64,000 nucleotides of DNA from Nanohaloarchaea archaeon SW_7_43_1 (GCA_003009795.1 PXPE01000001.1:446739-510738); one strand, 5' to 3'. Counted from the first letter of the stretch, positions 42,571 through 52,528 are shown. The notes: generated by a model from the sequence alone, not told the origin. Numbers and translations: made by a program.

Positions 42571-44835
42571 TTAATTCACTTCTTCCACTTCTGTCAGTCC
42601 TGTTTCAGTGTTTTTCTTCTCCAGCCTATACAGTTTGCCGGTTGCAGCTGATTCCAGCGCAATGTCGTGAGTTACTATAAACATCTGTTTCAGAAGATTG
42701 TCCGAGTTCTGTCTTAGTGTCTCCGCCAGCTTCTCCACAGCTGCCGAATCCATGTTGTGCGTGGGTTCGTCCAGCATCAGTAACTGTATCTTCGGAGATA
42801 TTGTAAAACTCAATGCCAACCTCATCACGAGCGCTGCAGAATGCCTTTCTCCGCCTGAGACCTCTGCTTCTGCGGATATCCAGTTATTATCAGAGTCCAG
42901 GATCTCGACGAGATAGTCTTCCTCCACGTTCAGCCTTATAGAGTAGTAATCGTTATACGGATATACCTGTGTCCAGATATCGTCCATCAAATCATTTAAC
43001 CGGGCGACGAACTTCTGCCTTAGCTCTATCTGTGTCTCCTTTAAAGCGGTCTTGTAGCTGTAGACATAGTCAAGTACCTGATCAAGCTTCTCCACTTCCT
43101 TCTCCAGCTCATGTTTTTTCTCAACCTGTGACTGCATCTGCTCTAGGCGTTTCTCTTTTTCCTCAACTATTTCTTTATCCGATTTAAGCTCTTGTTTCTC
43201 CGCAGATCTTTTTTCTTTGAGCTCTGAGATTTCGTCTCGCAGGGTCTCAAGCTTTTCCTCGTCGAAATCGATATCTTCAAGCTCCTCAGCTGTTTCTTCA
43301 AGTTTCTCTTCAATGTGTTCTTTCTTTTCCTCAAGTTCCCTGATTTCCTCTACGGATTCCAGTTGATCTATTTTCTTCTCCAGTTCTTCCAGTTTTTCCT
43401 CGGAAAATTCTTCTCCAAGTTTCTCAACCTCTTCGACAATATCCTGCAGTTTCTCCTTTTTCTCCTCGAGTTCCTCTCGTTCCTCTTTAAGTTTATCTTC
43501 AGAGGACTTGTATTCCAGAAGCTCGTCCCTTTTCTCTACAACTTTCTCTTTTCTTTCATCTTTATCTTCGAGTTTCTGCCTCAACTCTTTCTCCTTCTGC
43601 TTCAGTTCTTGTATCTTCTGCTTTCTCTCCGATACAACTTTTTCTCTATGTTCTTTGTCCATTTCCTGTCCGCATGTAGGGCAGTCTCCATCGGTTTCCT
43701 TTAGTGTCTTCAGACTTTCCTCTAAGTTGGTTCTTTCGGCGTAGTAGCTGTTTCCTTTCTTTTTTATCTTATCTGTTTTCTCTTCCAGTTCCTCGAGTTC
43801 TTCCTCCAGTTCTTCGAATTTTTCAAACTCCTCAGCTTCTTCTTCTAGCTGTTCTATCTCTTCACCGATTTCTTCAGTATGTTTTTCTAGGTACTTCTTT
43901 TTTTCTCTGAGTTTCCCGAGTTTTTCGTTTTTATCCTCCAGCTTTTCTTTCTGTTTCCTGTTCTTTTCCAGTTCTCTCTCCGGGTCCTCAATTCCTTCAA
44001 TTTTTTCCTCAGCTTCATTGATTCTCTCCTGTATTGATTGTTTCTTCGTCTCCAGCTTGGTCTTTTTTTCCTCTAGTTGCTCAACTTCCTCTTTTTTATC
44101 CTCAAGTTCTTTCAGTTCTTTATTTCTGTTCTCCAGTTTCTTTTCTCTCTCTTCAAGCGATTCCTGAAGCTTCTCGATTCTCTCTTTTTTACTTTCTATT
44201 TCCTTTTCAAGTTCTTCCAGTTCTTCCTCATCTATCTCATCTTCAAGTTCTCCTAAGGCTTCCTGGCGATTCTCCAATTCTTTCTTCATGTTGTTCTCCA
44301 CTTTGACAGTGTTCTTTCTGGCATCTTCAAACCGGTCGATATCTAACAGTTCATCGATTCTTTTCTTCCGGGTTCCGGGTCTCATGTTCAGGAAGAGATC
44401 GAGGTTGTTCTGCTCTGAGTAGATCGCGCGGGAGAAAGCCTTGAAGTTTAAGCCAAGCAGTTTCTCAACCTGCTCTGTTACTTCCCGGGTAGAAGGTGCT
44501 TCGATCAGTTCTCCTTCTTTTCTTAGTTCGCTGTGTGTTGTTCCTTTGTCTCTCTCGATTTCTCTTCTGACAGAGTAACTTTCTTTCCCTATCCTAAATT
44601 CGATCTCCACTATAGCCTTATCTGCCTGTGAAGGGTTCCTCCTGATCAGATCATCCAGAGTTATATCCCGGGAATTATGTGAGGGAGTAGTTCCGTAGAA
44701 AGCAAAGACGACAGCTTCCATGACGCTGGATTTTCCCGATCCCATCGTTCCAATTAAAGCGTTAACGCCTTCATCAAACTCTAGCTTTGTTTCATGGTGA
44801 GATTTCCAGTTCTTCAGTTTTACTCTTTCAATCAT
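42571..44835 (-). CDS. rad50: DNA double-strand break repair ATPase Rad50
   Basis: A 754-residue SMC-like ATPase. Walker A is GTMGSGKSSVMEAV near the N-terminus, the signature is EVSGGERHSAALV and Walker B is LLMLDEPTHNMD. Long coiled coils flank the zinc hook GDCPTCGQEM (CxxC) near the middle. It forms a complex with Mre11, whose stop overlaps the rad50 ATG by ATGA (44832-44835). It is somewhat shorter than typical (about 850-900 residues), mainly through shorter coils. Confidence 0.97.
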   Translation of the reverse strand: MIERVKLKNWKSHHETKLEFDEGVNALIGTMGSGKSSVMEAVVFAFYGTTPSHNSRDITLDDLIRRNPSQADKAIVEIEFRIGKESYSVRREIERDKGTTHSELRKEGELIEAPSTREVTEQVEKLLGLNFKAFSRAIYSEQNNLDLFLNMRPGTRKKRIDELLDIDRFEDARKNTVKVENNMKKELENRQEALGELEDEIDEEELEELEKEIESKKERIEKLQESLEEREKKLENRNKELKELEDKKEEVEQLEEKKTKLETKKQSIQERINEAEEKIEGIEDPERELEKNRKQKEKLEDKNEKLGKLREKKKYLEKHTEEIGEEIEQLEEEAEEFEKFEELEEELEELEEKTDKIKKKGNSYYAERTNLEESLKTLKETDGDCPTCGQEMDKEHREKVVSERKQKIQELKQKEKELRQKLEDKDERKEKVVEKRDELLEYKSSEDKLKEEREELEEKKEKLQDIVEEVEKLGEEFSEEKLEELEKKIDQLESVEEIRELEEKKEHIEEKLEETAEELEDIDFDEEKLETLRDEISELKEKRSAEKQELKSDKEIVEEKEKRLEQMQSQVEKKHELEKEVEKLDQVLDYVYSYKTALKETQIELRQKFVARLNDLMDDIWTQVYPYNDYYSIRLNVEEDYLVEILDSDNNWISAEAEVSGGERHSAALVMRLALSFTISPKIQLLMLDEPTHNMDSAAVEKLAETLRQNSDNLLKQMFIVTHDIALESAATGKLYRLEKKNTETGLTEVEEVN

Positions 44836-46001
44836 TCATTTTTCACCTGTTTCTTCAGGAAGCCACTTGCCTCATCCGGGTTTCCTTGTTCCAGCATCTC
44901 CAGAAGCTCGGATTCGTCCACTTCAAGATCGGAGTTAACCTTTTCGGAAAGTATTTTTTTCCCCTCGTTCCATGGATCATCCACTTCATTCAGTGCGCTG
45001 CTTTCACCATTATCCATTACGGAGTTGAGCGATGAGTTCACGTTCAGGAACATTTCATCACGGAACATCTTTTTGAGTTCTCGAGGATTTATCCTTCCCG
45101 AGGTCTCTCCCTTTATCTTGAGATTGGTCAATGGCTTCTTCTCGGCGTCAATATCTTCCAGTTTCTCAATAGCTCTTTCCTTGACTTCTGTCCATTCCTC
45201 ACCCTTAACCTCTACTTCAATGTAATGTACGTTCCGGGTGTTCTCAAGCTCACAGAACTCCAGTTCCTCCTTCTCTGTGTCTAGTCTTACAAATCCCTTT
45301 GGCTTCTCTGCCTCAATCTTGTTCATCTGCGTTGTCACAGTCGAGCCAGGTAGAATTAGAGGCTTTTCGCCCGGGAATCTTTCCAGGTTGTACCAGTGAA
45401 TATGACCGTTAATTATCAGGTCGAATCCCTCCGGGAAGTTCTCAAGGGAAAGATAATCGTGGTTATCGTCTGTATAGACGAATCCCTCGATCGACTGATG
45501 AACTACTAGAATATTGAACGCATTCTCTATTGGCTTTGGAGAGAACTTTTCCAGTGCTTTTGGAGCATATCTCTCTGGTACTCCGCTTAAACCGAACACA
45601 GCTACTTTCTCACCGTTTTTCTCAAAAACTGTTCTCTCGTTATCAAGATGATGAAGGTGGCCGGTGTTCGACATCAGTTCAATGGGATTGGTATACTTCC
45701 GTGGTCTTCTTTCATGAGTTCCATGGATTGCAACTGTCGGCACTCCGGATCCGTGAATTCCAATTGCTTTGTCGGCCTCTACTGTTCTTTCTCCTTCCAT
45801 GGCTGTTTCCAGGACATCCGAGGCTTTATCCAGTACTTCCTGTTTCGGTATTTTCTTATCGAAAATATCTCCCGGCAGCACAATTAGGTCGGCGTCTAGA
45901 GAACGTTCAAATGCTTCCTTAGCGTTTTCAAAGCTGTCCTTTCCTCTTTCCTCATTCCATTTGTAGCCGAAGTGAGTATCGCTTATTATAGAAATCTTCA
46001 T
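44832..46001 (-). CDS. mre11: DNA repair nuclease Mre11
   Basis: A 389-residue Mn-dependent nuclease. Phosphoesterase motifs in order are SDTHFGYKW, LPGDIFD, HGTHERRP, VVHQS and NGHIHW. Motif III usually reads GNH(D/E), where Asn is a metal ligand; here Thr occupies that place. The C-terminal region binds Rad50. It is coupled to rad50 and lies head-to-tail on the minus strand. Confidence 0.95.
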   Translation of the reverse strand: MKISIISDTHFGYKWNEERGKDSFENAKEAFERSLDADLIVLPGDIFDKKIPKQEVLDKASDVLETAMEGERTVEADKAIGIHGSGVPTVAIHGTHERRPRKYTNPIELMSNTGHLHHLDNERTVFEKNGEKVAVFGLSGVPERYAPKALEKFSPKPIENAFNILVVHQSIEGFVYTDDNHDYLSLENFPEGFDLIINGHIHWYNLERFPGEKPLILPGSTVTTQMNKIEAEKPKGFVRLDTEKEELEFCELENTRNVHYIEVEVKGEEWTEVKERAIEKLEDIDAEKKPLTNLKIKGETSGRINPRELKKMFRDEMFLNVNSSLNSVMDNGESSALNEVDDPWNEGKKILSEKVNSDLEVDESELLEMLEQGNPDEASGFLKKQVKNE

Positions 46002-46043
46002 CTATACAGTTAGGAGAGGAAGAATCTTTTATCTGTGTTGCTC

Positions 46044-46661
46044 TCACTCGAGTTCTTTGCCGTCGCTCATTCTCTGCGCGGCTTCTATACCTTTATCAGG
46101 GATAATGTATGCATCCTCGAATTCTACGAGAATTGATTCTATTTCTGTGAAGTTTTCCGCTCTTTCGACCTCACTGTCAAAAATAAATCCGGGTATGTGG
46201 TTAAGTTTATATCTTTCTACCAGCTTTTGCCCCTTCTCTGATCGGTAGTCAACTTCACGGTAATCGGCTTTCATTATGGAGTTGGTTTCCTCCCTGAATC
46301 TGGAGTAACTACAGTTATCACAGGTCACAACTGTTATCTGAACGGTTGGCTCGGTTATATCATCGTAGTAGGAGCCTAGGTTTTCACCTATATTAGGGAC
46401 GGTATCTCCGACATCAAACTCCGCACTTTGAACGTAGTTGACTCCCGAGATGAAGAAAGCAGCTAGCAGGAATCCTAGGAAAGCCCCTATTACTTGTTCT
46501 CTATCCGGCTTCAGATCATTAATATTTTTGTTCCTTTTCTCTTTGGCATAGGTGTCGTGCTCTATTTCCTCGTGTTTCTCAAGGATATCCTCTGATCCAA
46601 AGTTCTTACCGCACTCCCCGCACCTATGTTCTTCAGGCATGTCTAATGGTTTGTCGTCCAC
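46044..46661 (-). CDS. C2H2 zinc finger / TM / thioredoxin-like fusion protein
   Basis: A 205-residue protein of three parts. Residues 14-35 form a textbook C2H2 finger (C14, C17, H30, H35). Residues about 57-77 form a membrane helix. The outer part has a thioredoxin-like strand followed by TCDNC (C114, C117) and a later HIPGFIFD that fits the cis-Pro site. The zinc finger would be cytoplasmic and the redox domain outside, or the reverse. I know of no named family with this order. It sits 42 bp upstream of mre11 on the same strand. Confidence 0.8.
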   Translation of the reverse strand: MDDKPLDMPEEHRCGECGKNFGSEDILEKHEEIEHDTYAKEKRNKNINDLKPDREQVIGAFLGFLLAAFFISGVNYVQSAEFDVGDTVPNIGENLGSYYDDITEPTVQITVVTCDNCSYSRFREETNSIMKADYREVDYRSEKGQKLVERYKLNHIPGFIFDSEVERAENFTEIESILVEFEDAYIIPDKGIEAAQRMSDGKELE

Positions 46662-46769
46662 ATTAAAACCGGTTTCCCGACCTCTGTCTTAATTGTCGCT
46701 CTTCTCTGTATTCGAATTTTCGTTTCGCCTCCCATTACACACATTAATCTTTCCAACTGAGTCTTGAAC

Positions 46770-48242
46770 ATGTCGCAGGAACTCGGGATAACCACGGACA
46801 AGCAGAAGAATCCAAGTGAATGGTATACAGAAGTAGTTAAGAAGGCTGAACTAGCAGATTATGCACCTGTCAAAGGCTGTATGGTTATCAAGCCGTGGGG
46901 AATGAAACTCTGGGAATCAATAAAAGATGATTTCGATAACAAGGTTCAGGAGACCGGAGTTGACAATGCTTACTTCCCGCTTTTCATTCCAGAATCATAC
47001 CTCGAAAAAGAATCAGATATTGTTGAAGGTTTCGACCCTGAAGTTGCCTGGGTTACCGAAGGAGGCAACAAAGAACTAGAAGAACGGCTGGCTGTAAGAC
47101 CTACCTCAGAGTCAATTATTGCTCCTTTCATGAGTGACTGGATTCGTTCCCATAGAGATCTACCTATGAGACTTAATCAATGGGCGAACATTGTCCGCTG
47201 GGAGGCGACCGATACAAGGCCTTTCCTGAGAACACGGGAGTTTCTTTGGCAGGAAGGCCACACGGCACACCAGACTGAGAAAGAGGCAGATGAAGAAACA
47301 ATGTTGAGACTGGAACAGTACCGGGAAGTGATAGAGGATCACCTTGCAATTCCATCAATCCTGGGCTACAAGCCGGAACACGATAAGTTCCCAGGCGCAA
47401 AGTATACTACTACAATTGAAACCCTGATGCCTGACGGCAAAAGTATTCAGTCAGGCACGTCGCATCAGTTGGGCCAGCACTTCGCAGAAGCATTTGAAAT
47501 CACATTCGAGGATGAGAGCTCTGACGAGTCTGTATGTTGGACAACCAGCTGGGGCCTTAGTACCAGAACAATCGGAGCTTTAATCATGGCACACGGAGAC
47601 AATGACGGTCTCCGGTTGCCTCCAACCATTGCTCCTGTCCAGATTGTAATTGTTCCCATCCACCAAGGAGACAACCAGACAGAAGTAGTTGAATACGCTG
47701 AAGAGATAAGAGAGGAACTGAAAGACAACTTCAGAGTAGAGCTTGACAACCGGGATCATAGAACTCCTGGCTACAAGTTCAACGAATGGGAGCTGAAGGG
47801 AGTGCCTTTAAGGCTTGAAATCGGTCCGAATGAAATGGAAGAAGAGGAAGTTACAGCAGTCAGAAGAGATAATGGAGAACAGGAAACCATTGGACTTGAA
47901 AGGGCTGGAGAAGAGGTCGGAGAGCTACTTGATGAAGTCCAGGAATCAATGTACAGCGAACTGGATGAATACCTGCATGAAAACATTAGGGAAGCTGAAT
48001 CCAAGAACGAGATCCTTGGCACGATAGGGAAAAATCGTGGATATGTAAAGATTCGCTGGTGCGGAAATGAGGAATGTGAGGAAGAAGTGAAAGATGAGGT
48101 ATCAGCGGAAATCGTGGTTCTGCCGTTCAGAGAGGGCTCCAAACCGGGAAGCATTCAGGAGGAAGACGAAGAAACTGATGGAAAATGTGCGGTCTGCGGT
48201 GAAGAAGCGAAGCGGTGGGCATACTTCGCGAAAAACTACTGA
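46770..48242 (+). CDS. proS: Prolyl-tRNA synthetase, archaeal/eukaryotic type
   Basis: A 490-residue class II synthetase. The N-terminal half shows KGCMVIKPWGMKLWE, TSESIIAPFMSDWIRSHRDL, RLNQWANIVRWE and FLRTREFLWQEGHTAH. The C-terminal extension carries zinc Cys residues (CGNEEC, CAVCGEE) and ends ...YFAKNY, the archaeal/eukaryotic signature. ATG 46770 is preferred over TTG 46764. It belongs to the type lacking the bacterial editing insertion. Confidence 0.97.
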   Translation: MSQELGITTDKQKNPSEWYTEVVKKAELADYAPVKGCMVIKPWGMKLWESIKDDFDNKVQETGVDNAYFPLFIPESYLEKESDIVEGFDPEVAWVTEGGNKELEERLAVRPTSESIIAPFMSDWIRSHRDLPMRLNQWANIVRWEATDTRPFLRTREFLWQEGHTAHQTEKEADEETMLRLEQYREVIEDHLAIPSILGYKPEHDKFPGAKYTTTIETLMPDGKSIQSGTSHQLGQHFAEAFEITFEDESSDESVCWTTSWGLSTRTIGALIMAHGDNDGLRLPPTIAPVQIVIVPIHQGDNQTEVVEYAEEIREELKDNFRVELDNRDHRTPGYKFNEWELKGVPLRLEIGPNEMEEEEVTAVRRDNGEQETIGLERAGEEVGELLDEVQESMYSELDEYLHENIREAESKNEILGTIGKNRGYVKIRWCGNEECEEEVKDEVSAEIVVLPFREGSKPGSIQEEDEETDGKCAVCGEEAKRWAYFAKNY

Positions 48243-48295
48243 CAGTAGTTTTTCTAAAATATTCTCCATGAAAGATTGTTGAGACATATTCGGCT

Positions 48296-49408
48296 TTATG
48301 TCTTGACTTTTCTTAGATCGAGTTTGTCTTTGTCCATTCTGGAGATACCGTCTTTCTTTCTCTTGATTCTTCTGAACTTGGAGTGTTCATCGCTTTCCAG
48401 TAATGTGATCGCTTCTCCTTCCTTACCCTGTCTACCTGCTCTTCCGACTCGATGAGTGTACGTATCCGGTTTATCAGGAACGTTGTAGTTGAAGACATGG
48501 GTAACATCTTCCACATCCAGTCCTCTGGCTGCGACATCCGTTGCGACGACTACATCAAACTTTCCTTCCTTGAAGTCTTTGATCGTCTTTTCTCTCTGAT
48601 TCTGGCTCATGTCACCGTTTAAAGTTCTCGCTCCTATACCGTTCTTCTTCAACTTGTCCGTCAACCAACGAGTCGTCGCTTTGGTTCGACAGAAAACGAT
48701 CGATAGATCAGTTTTCCTTTCCTTTAGAAGTGTGTAGAGTGCTGATATCTTCCTGTTCTCATCCACGTCAATATATTTCTCATCCAGGTTTCTGGTGTGA
48801 TGTGAGGCCTTGATTCTGATTGTCTCTGGTTCGATCGAATATCGGTCACACATCTTTTTGAGCTCCCGGGGAATGGTTGCGCCGAACAGAAGGTTTTGAC
48901 GCTCTTTAGGACAGAATCCGATAATCTGCTCTAACTCGTCTTGGAAGCCCATGTCAAGCATTCTATCCGCTTCATCCAGTACGAAGTAACCCAGATTATC
49001 AAGATTAACTTTTCCTTTTTTCAGTAGGTCGAGGGTTCTTCCTGGTGTTCCAACCACTATACTTGCTGTCTTTGCTCCCTCGATCTGTGGTTCGTAGTCG
49101 ACTCCTCCGTAGATTGTCACAACATTGACGTCTGAAGCCATCTCTATCTCTGCCGTAATCTGTTTTGCAAGTTCCCTAGTGGGAGAAAGAACTATTGCCT
49201 TTACACCATTTCCTCCCTGAATATTTTCGATTATTGGTAGTGAAAATGATAGTGTTTTGCCTGATCCTGTTTCCGATTCTACAAGCACGTCTTTTCCATC
49301 AAATATTTGTGGTATTGATTTTTTCTGTACTTGTGTTGGATTTTCGATACCGTTCTCCTTCAGGTTCTCTACAATATTTCTTTTAATTCCAAGTTCTTTG
49401 AATTTCAT
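48296..49408 (-). CDS. DEAD-box RNA helicase
   Basis: A 370-residue helicase core without extra domains. Q motif region IENPTQVQKKSIPQ, Walker A ESETGSGKTLSFSLP, VLDEADRMLDMGF, GATIPRE (where SAT is usual), DVAARGLDVEDVTHV and HRVGRAGRQG are all present. It probably unwinds RNA in ribosome assembly or decay; the specific role is not evident. It converges with proS and diverges from psmB. Confidence 0.95.
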   Translation of the reverse strand: MKFKELGIKRNIVENLKENGIENPTQVQKKSIPQIFDGKDVLVESETGSGKTLSFSLPIIENIQGGNGVKAIVLSPTRELAKQITAEIEMASDVNVVTIYGGVDYEPQIEGAKTASIVVGTPGRTLDLLKKGKVNLDNLGYFVLDEADRMLDMGFQDELEQIIGFCPKERQNLLFGATIPRELKKMCDRYSIEPETIRIKASHHTRNLDEKYIDVDENRKISALYTLLKERKTDLSIVFCRTKATTRWLTDKLKKNGIGARTLNGDMSQNQREKTIKDFKEGKFDVVVATDVAARGLDVEDVTHVFNYNVPDKPDTYTHRVGRAGRQGKEGEAITLLESDEHSKFRRIKRKKDGISRMDKDKLDLRKVKT

Positions 49409-49557
49409 GCTGCTAATTTTAACCTTTCACAGATTAGTTCGCCGGGTAAATTTTAGAAGCTGGTGGTTGATTTTTTCCCAAGCGGAATACCTATTTAAAA
49501 CTGAAAGATATATAATGATTAGAGGATTCATTTTCCGGTTTCTGGATGTGATGATCA

Positions 49558-50208
49558 ATGCAAAGCACTAAACTAGACAATGAAGATAACAAAGCAGAAG
49601 AGTTCAAAACAGGAACAACAACTATAGGACTAACCACAGAAGATGGAGTAATACTTGCTGCAGATAGAAGAGCGTCCTTAGGCCATCTTACATCTTCAAA
49701 ATACGCAAAGAAAGTCTACAAACTAGATGATAAGATCGGTCTAACCATCGCAGGAAGCGTTGGTGACGCACAGAAGATCGTCAGGGTAATGAGATCACAA
49801 CTAAAACTCCACAGATTGGAGACGAAAGAACTTACCGTGAAAGGAGCAGGAACACTTCTAGCGAACATCCTCCATGGCAACAAGATGATGCCTTTCATGA
49901 ACCAGTTTGTCCTAGGTGGAATTGAGGATGGAAAAGGAATTATTTACGATCTTGATCCGGCAGGTGGACTGATGAAAAATGAGAGATTTACAGCTACGGG
50001 ATCAGGAAGCACAATGGCATACGGAGTACTGGAAGACAGCTACGAGGAAGGACTTGACCATGAGGAAGGAAAGAAGATCGCTGTAAGATCAGTTCAAGCA
50101 GCAATGGAGAGAGACACAGCATCCGGAAACGGCATTATGGTCGCAGAGATCACTGAGGACGGATTTGAAGTCCTCGAGGAGAAAGAGGTTAAGTCAAGAC
50201 TTGAATAG
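49558..50208 (+). CDS. psmB: Proteasome beta subunit
   Basis: A 216-residue N-terminal nucleophile protease. A 19-residue propeptide ends at Gly19, exposing Thr20 (GTTTIGL). Catalytic-site residues appear as GVILAADRRASLG with Asp and Arg, and KKVYKLDD with Lys33-equivalent. The alpha subunit is at 58103-58810. CTATTTAAAACTG upstream (49491-49503) may be the TATA box, giving a short leader. Confidence 0.97.
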   Translation: MQSTKLDNEDNKAEEFKTGTTTIGLTTEDGVILAADRRASLGHLTSSKYAKKVYKLDDKIGLTIAGSVGDAQKIVRVMRSQLKLHRLETKELTVKGAGTLLANILHGNKMMPFMNQFVLGGIEDGKGIIYDLDPAGGLMKNERFTATGSGSTMAYGVLEDSYEEGLDHEEGKKIAVRSVQAAMERDTASGNGIMVAEITEDGFEVLEEKEVKSRLE

Positions 50209-50273
50209 AAGTTTTTTATCCAACCTATCTGTTTCACTAATATCTATACTAGAATCAAAAGGATTGAATCATT

Positions 50274-52157
50274 ATGCCAGCAGAAGAACTAGAAGAAGTC
50301 AAAGACTATATACCATCAGGAGTATCTGTGGATGATCTAAGGTTTGAAGGATCCGATATTGTTATCTACACTGACTCCGAAGAATTCTTTCTTGACAACT
50401 CAGATACTGTAAAAGAAATGGTTTCAGAACTCAAGAAAAGAGTTGAGGTCAGGCCCTCAAGCAAACTTTTCCTTGCACCGGAAAAAGCGGAGAAGAAAAT
50501 AAAGGAAGTTGTAGAAGATAAATCAGGCCTTGAAGATCTGATATTTCAGCCTTCTCTTGGTAAAGTTGTAATTAGAGCAGAAAAACCGGGCAATGTTATC
50601 GGTTCCAATGGAAGCGGTCTTCAGGAGATCAAAGAGGAATCCCTGTGGGATCCACAGGTAGAAAGAGTGCCTGCTATCAGCTCAAAAGTGGTTGACAGAG
50701 CCCGAGAACTAACAGTTGAGGATCCAGAGTTCCGCAAGGATTTTCTTCATGAGGTAGGAAAGAAGATTCGACTTGAGAAATCGGTTGGAGATGAATGGAT
50801 TAGAGTCTCCGGTTTGGGGGGATGTCGGCAGGTCGGAAGGTCATGCTTCCTTCTCCAGTCCGAGGAGTCCAACATTCTGATGGATGCAGGAATAAACCCG
50901 AGTGTTGAGTCAGGATCACAGGGAAACTTTCCATATCTTGATGCCCCGGAGCTTGACCTAAAGGCACTTGATGCAGTAGTTCTATCACATGCACACGCCG
51001 ATCACGCCACGATGATCCCTTACCTGTATAAGATGGGTTATGATGGTCCTCTTTACTGTACAAAGCCTACTCGAGACCTGATGATTATGAACACTCTAGA
51101 CTATATAGGGATTGCTCATTCTGAGGGAGCGAGCGCGCCTTACGATTCATCCCATATTAAACAGGCTGTAAAGAGAACGATTACACCGGATTATGGCGAG
51201 GTAACAGATATCACACCGGATATGAGATTAACCCTCAAAAATGCGGGGCATATCCTCGGTTCTTCACTTGTACATATCCATATTGGAGAAGGGCTTCATA
51301 ACATTCTCTACACCGGCGACTATAACTATGATCAGTCCGAAATGCTGAGGCCTGCAGATACTAACTTCCAGAGAGTTGAGACAATGATCACCGAATCCAC
51401 TTATGGTGGAAGAGAAGATGAACAGCAACCACGAGATGAAGCACAGAAAAAGTTCCTCTCTAAGATGAAGCAAACCCTGAACAAGGGTGGGAAAGTGATC
51501 GTTCCAGTGTTTGCAGTAGGTCGATCCCAAGAGATAATAGGAATGCTCGCAGATGAGCTTGACCGGGATTACTTCGACTACCCTGTCTACCTAGATGGAA
51601 TGATCAACGATGCTAACGCACTTCACACTACTTACCCTGAATACCTATCCGAAAAAGTGCAGGATAAGATACTGGAAGAAGACGACTCACCGTTCCTGAA
51701 AGAAAATCTTAATCCTGTTGGAAGCCACAACGAGAGAAAAGAGGCAATGGATTCTGGCCCTGCCGTGATTTTGACAACCTCCGGTATGGTTACAGGAGGA
51801 CCGATCATGAGCTATCTCCAGAACCTGGCGATGAACGAGAAAAACACCCTGATATTCGTTGGTTATCAGGCAGAAGGTACACTGGGCAGAAAAATACAGA
51901 ACGGTGTCGACAGCATCGAGGTAAACGGCAAAAAGATTGACGTGAACATGGACACAGCCACAGTTTCAGGCTTTTCCGCTCACTCTGACAGACAGCAGAT
52001 CATCAACTTCTGCAGAAATCTACGTTCCTCACCAAACAAAGTACTGACAAACCACGGTGAAGAGAAGAAATGTTTCCAACTGGCCTCTGGTATACACAAG
52101 GCACTACACATAGATACTTCAGCTCCTCAGAACCTGGATATAACCCGGTTGAATTAA
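50274..52157 (+). CDS. fttA: FttA/aCPSF1 KH-beta-CASP ribonuclease
   Basis: A 627-residue metallo-beta-lactamase RNase that terminates transcription in archaea. Two N-terminal KH-like domains (about 1-150, with GNVIGSNGSGLQEI) precede the MBL domain, VLSHAHADHATMIP, the GDYNYDQSEM region, and the beta-CASP domain with KVIVPVFAVGRSQE and SGFSAHSDRQQI. The final VLTNHGEEKKC completes the active site. It follows psmB by 65 bp. Confidence 0.96.
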   Translation: MPAEELEEVKDYIPSGVSVDDLRFEGSDIVIYTDSEEFFLDNSDTVKEMVSELKKRVEVRPSSKLFLAPEKAEKKIKEVVEDKSGLEDLIFQPSLGKVVIRAEKPGNVIGSNGSGLQEIKEESLWDPQVERVPAISSKVVDRARELTVEDPEFRKDFLHEVGKKIRLEKSVGDEWIRVSGLGGCRQVGRSCFLLQSEESNILMDAGINPSVESGSQGNFPYLDAPELDLKALDAVVLSHAHADHATMIPYLYKMGYDGPLYCTKPTRDLMIMNTLDYIGIAHSEGASAPYDSSHIKQAVKRTITPDYGEVTDITPDMRLTLKNAGHILGSSLVHIHIGEGLHNILYTGDYNYDQSEMLRPADTNFQRVETMITESTYGGREDEQQPRDEAQKKFLSKMKQTLNKGGKVIVPVFAVGRSQEIIGMLADELDRDYFDYPVYLDGMINDANALHTTYPEYLSEKVQDKILEEDDSPFLKENLNPVGSHNERKEAMDSGPAVILTTSGMVTGGPIMSYLQNLAMNEKNTLIFVGYQAEGTLGRKIQNGVDSIEVNGKKIDVNMDTATVSGFSAHSDRQQIINFCRNLRSSPNKVLTNHGEEKKCFQLASGIHKALHIDTSAPQNLDITRLN

Positions 52158-52270
52158 CTTCAATTGTTCGATCGGGTGTGCCTAGAGAATTTTTATGACA
52201 CTCTCTATTAGTTATCTGGCTGTTACTGGATAGATCAGTTTTTTAGTCGGGGAATACAAATTGTTATTCC

Positions 52271-52528
52271 ATGGTATACGAGAAGAAATGTTCGGAGTGT
52301 GGGAAAATAATGGATTTCGGGGGAGCTGATCCTGAGGAAGATGATTTTACGCCTGATGGTTTACCTGATGATGCTACGCGTTTTAATGGTGATCTTTACT
52401 GTCGAGAATGTGTTAACAAGTTTGTGGAGTTTGGAACCGGCAGTTTGATGGAGAGAATGGAAAGCCTTGAGCAGAATTTGGATGATATTAGAAAAGAACT
52501 GGGTATGGAGAAAAACTTGAATACCTGA
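52271..52528 (+). CDS. Small zinc-binding protein (85 aa)
   Basis: An 85-residue protein with paired knuckles CSEC (near residue 8) and CREC (near residue 47), a zinc-binding site split by an acidic loop, then a helix with a heptad look (MERMESLEQNLDDIRKEL). It may dimerise. No family is recognised. It ends 2 bp before the convergent PIN-domain gene. Confidence 0.65.
   Translation: MVYEKKCSECGKIMDFGGADPEEDDFTPDGLPDDATRFNGDLYCRECVNKFVEFGTGSLMERMESLEQNLDDIRKELGMEKNLNT

Noticed and set aside
43315-44306. Several long Leu/Phe-rich plus-strand frames
   Set aside because: They are antisense shadows of the Rad50 coiled coil.
46044-46661. Gene upstream of mre11 as NurA
   Set aside because: It has a C2H2 finger, a membrane helix and a CxxC domain and lacks NurA acidic motifs.
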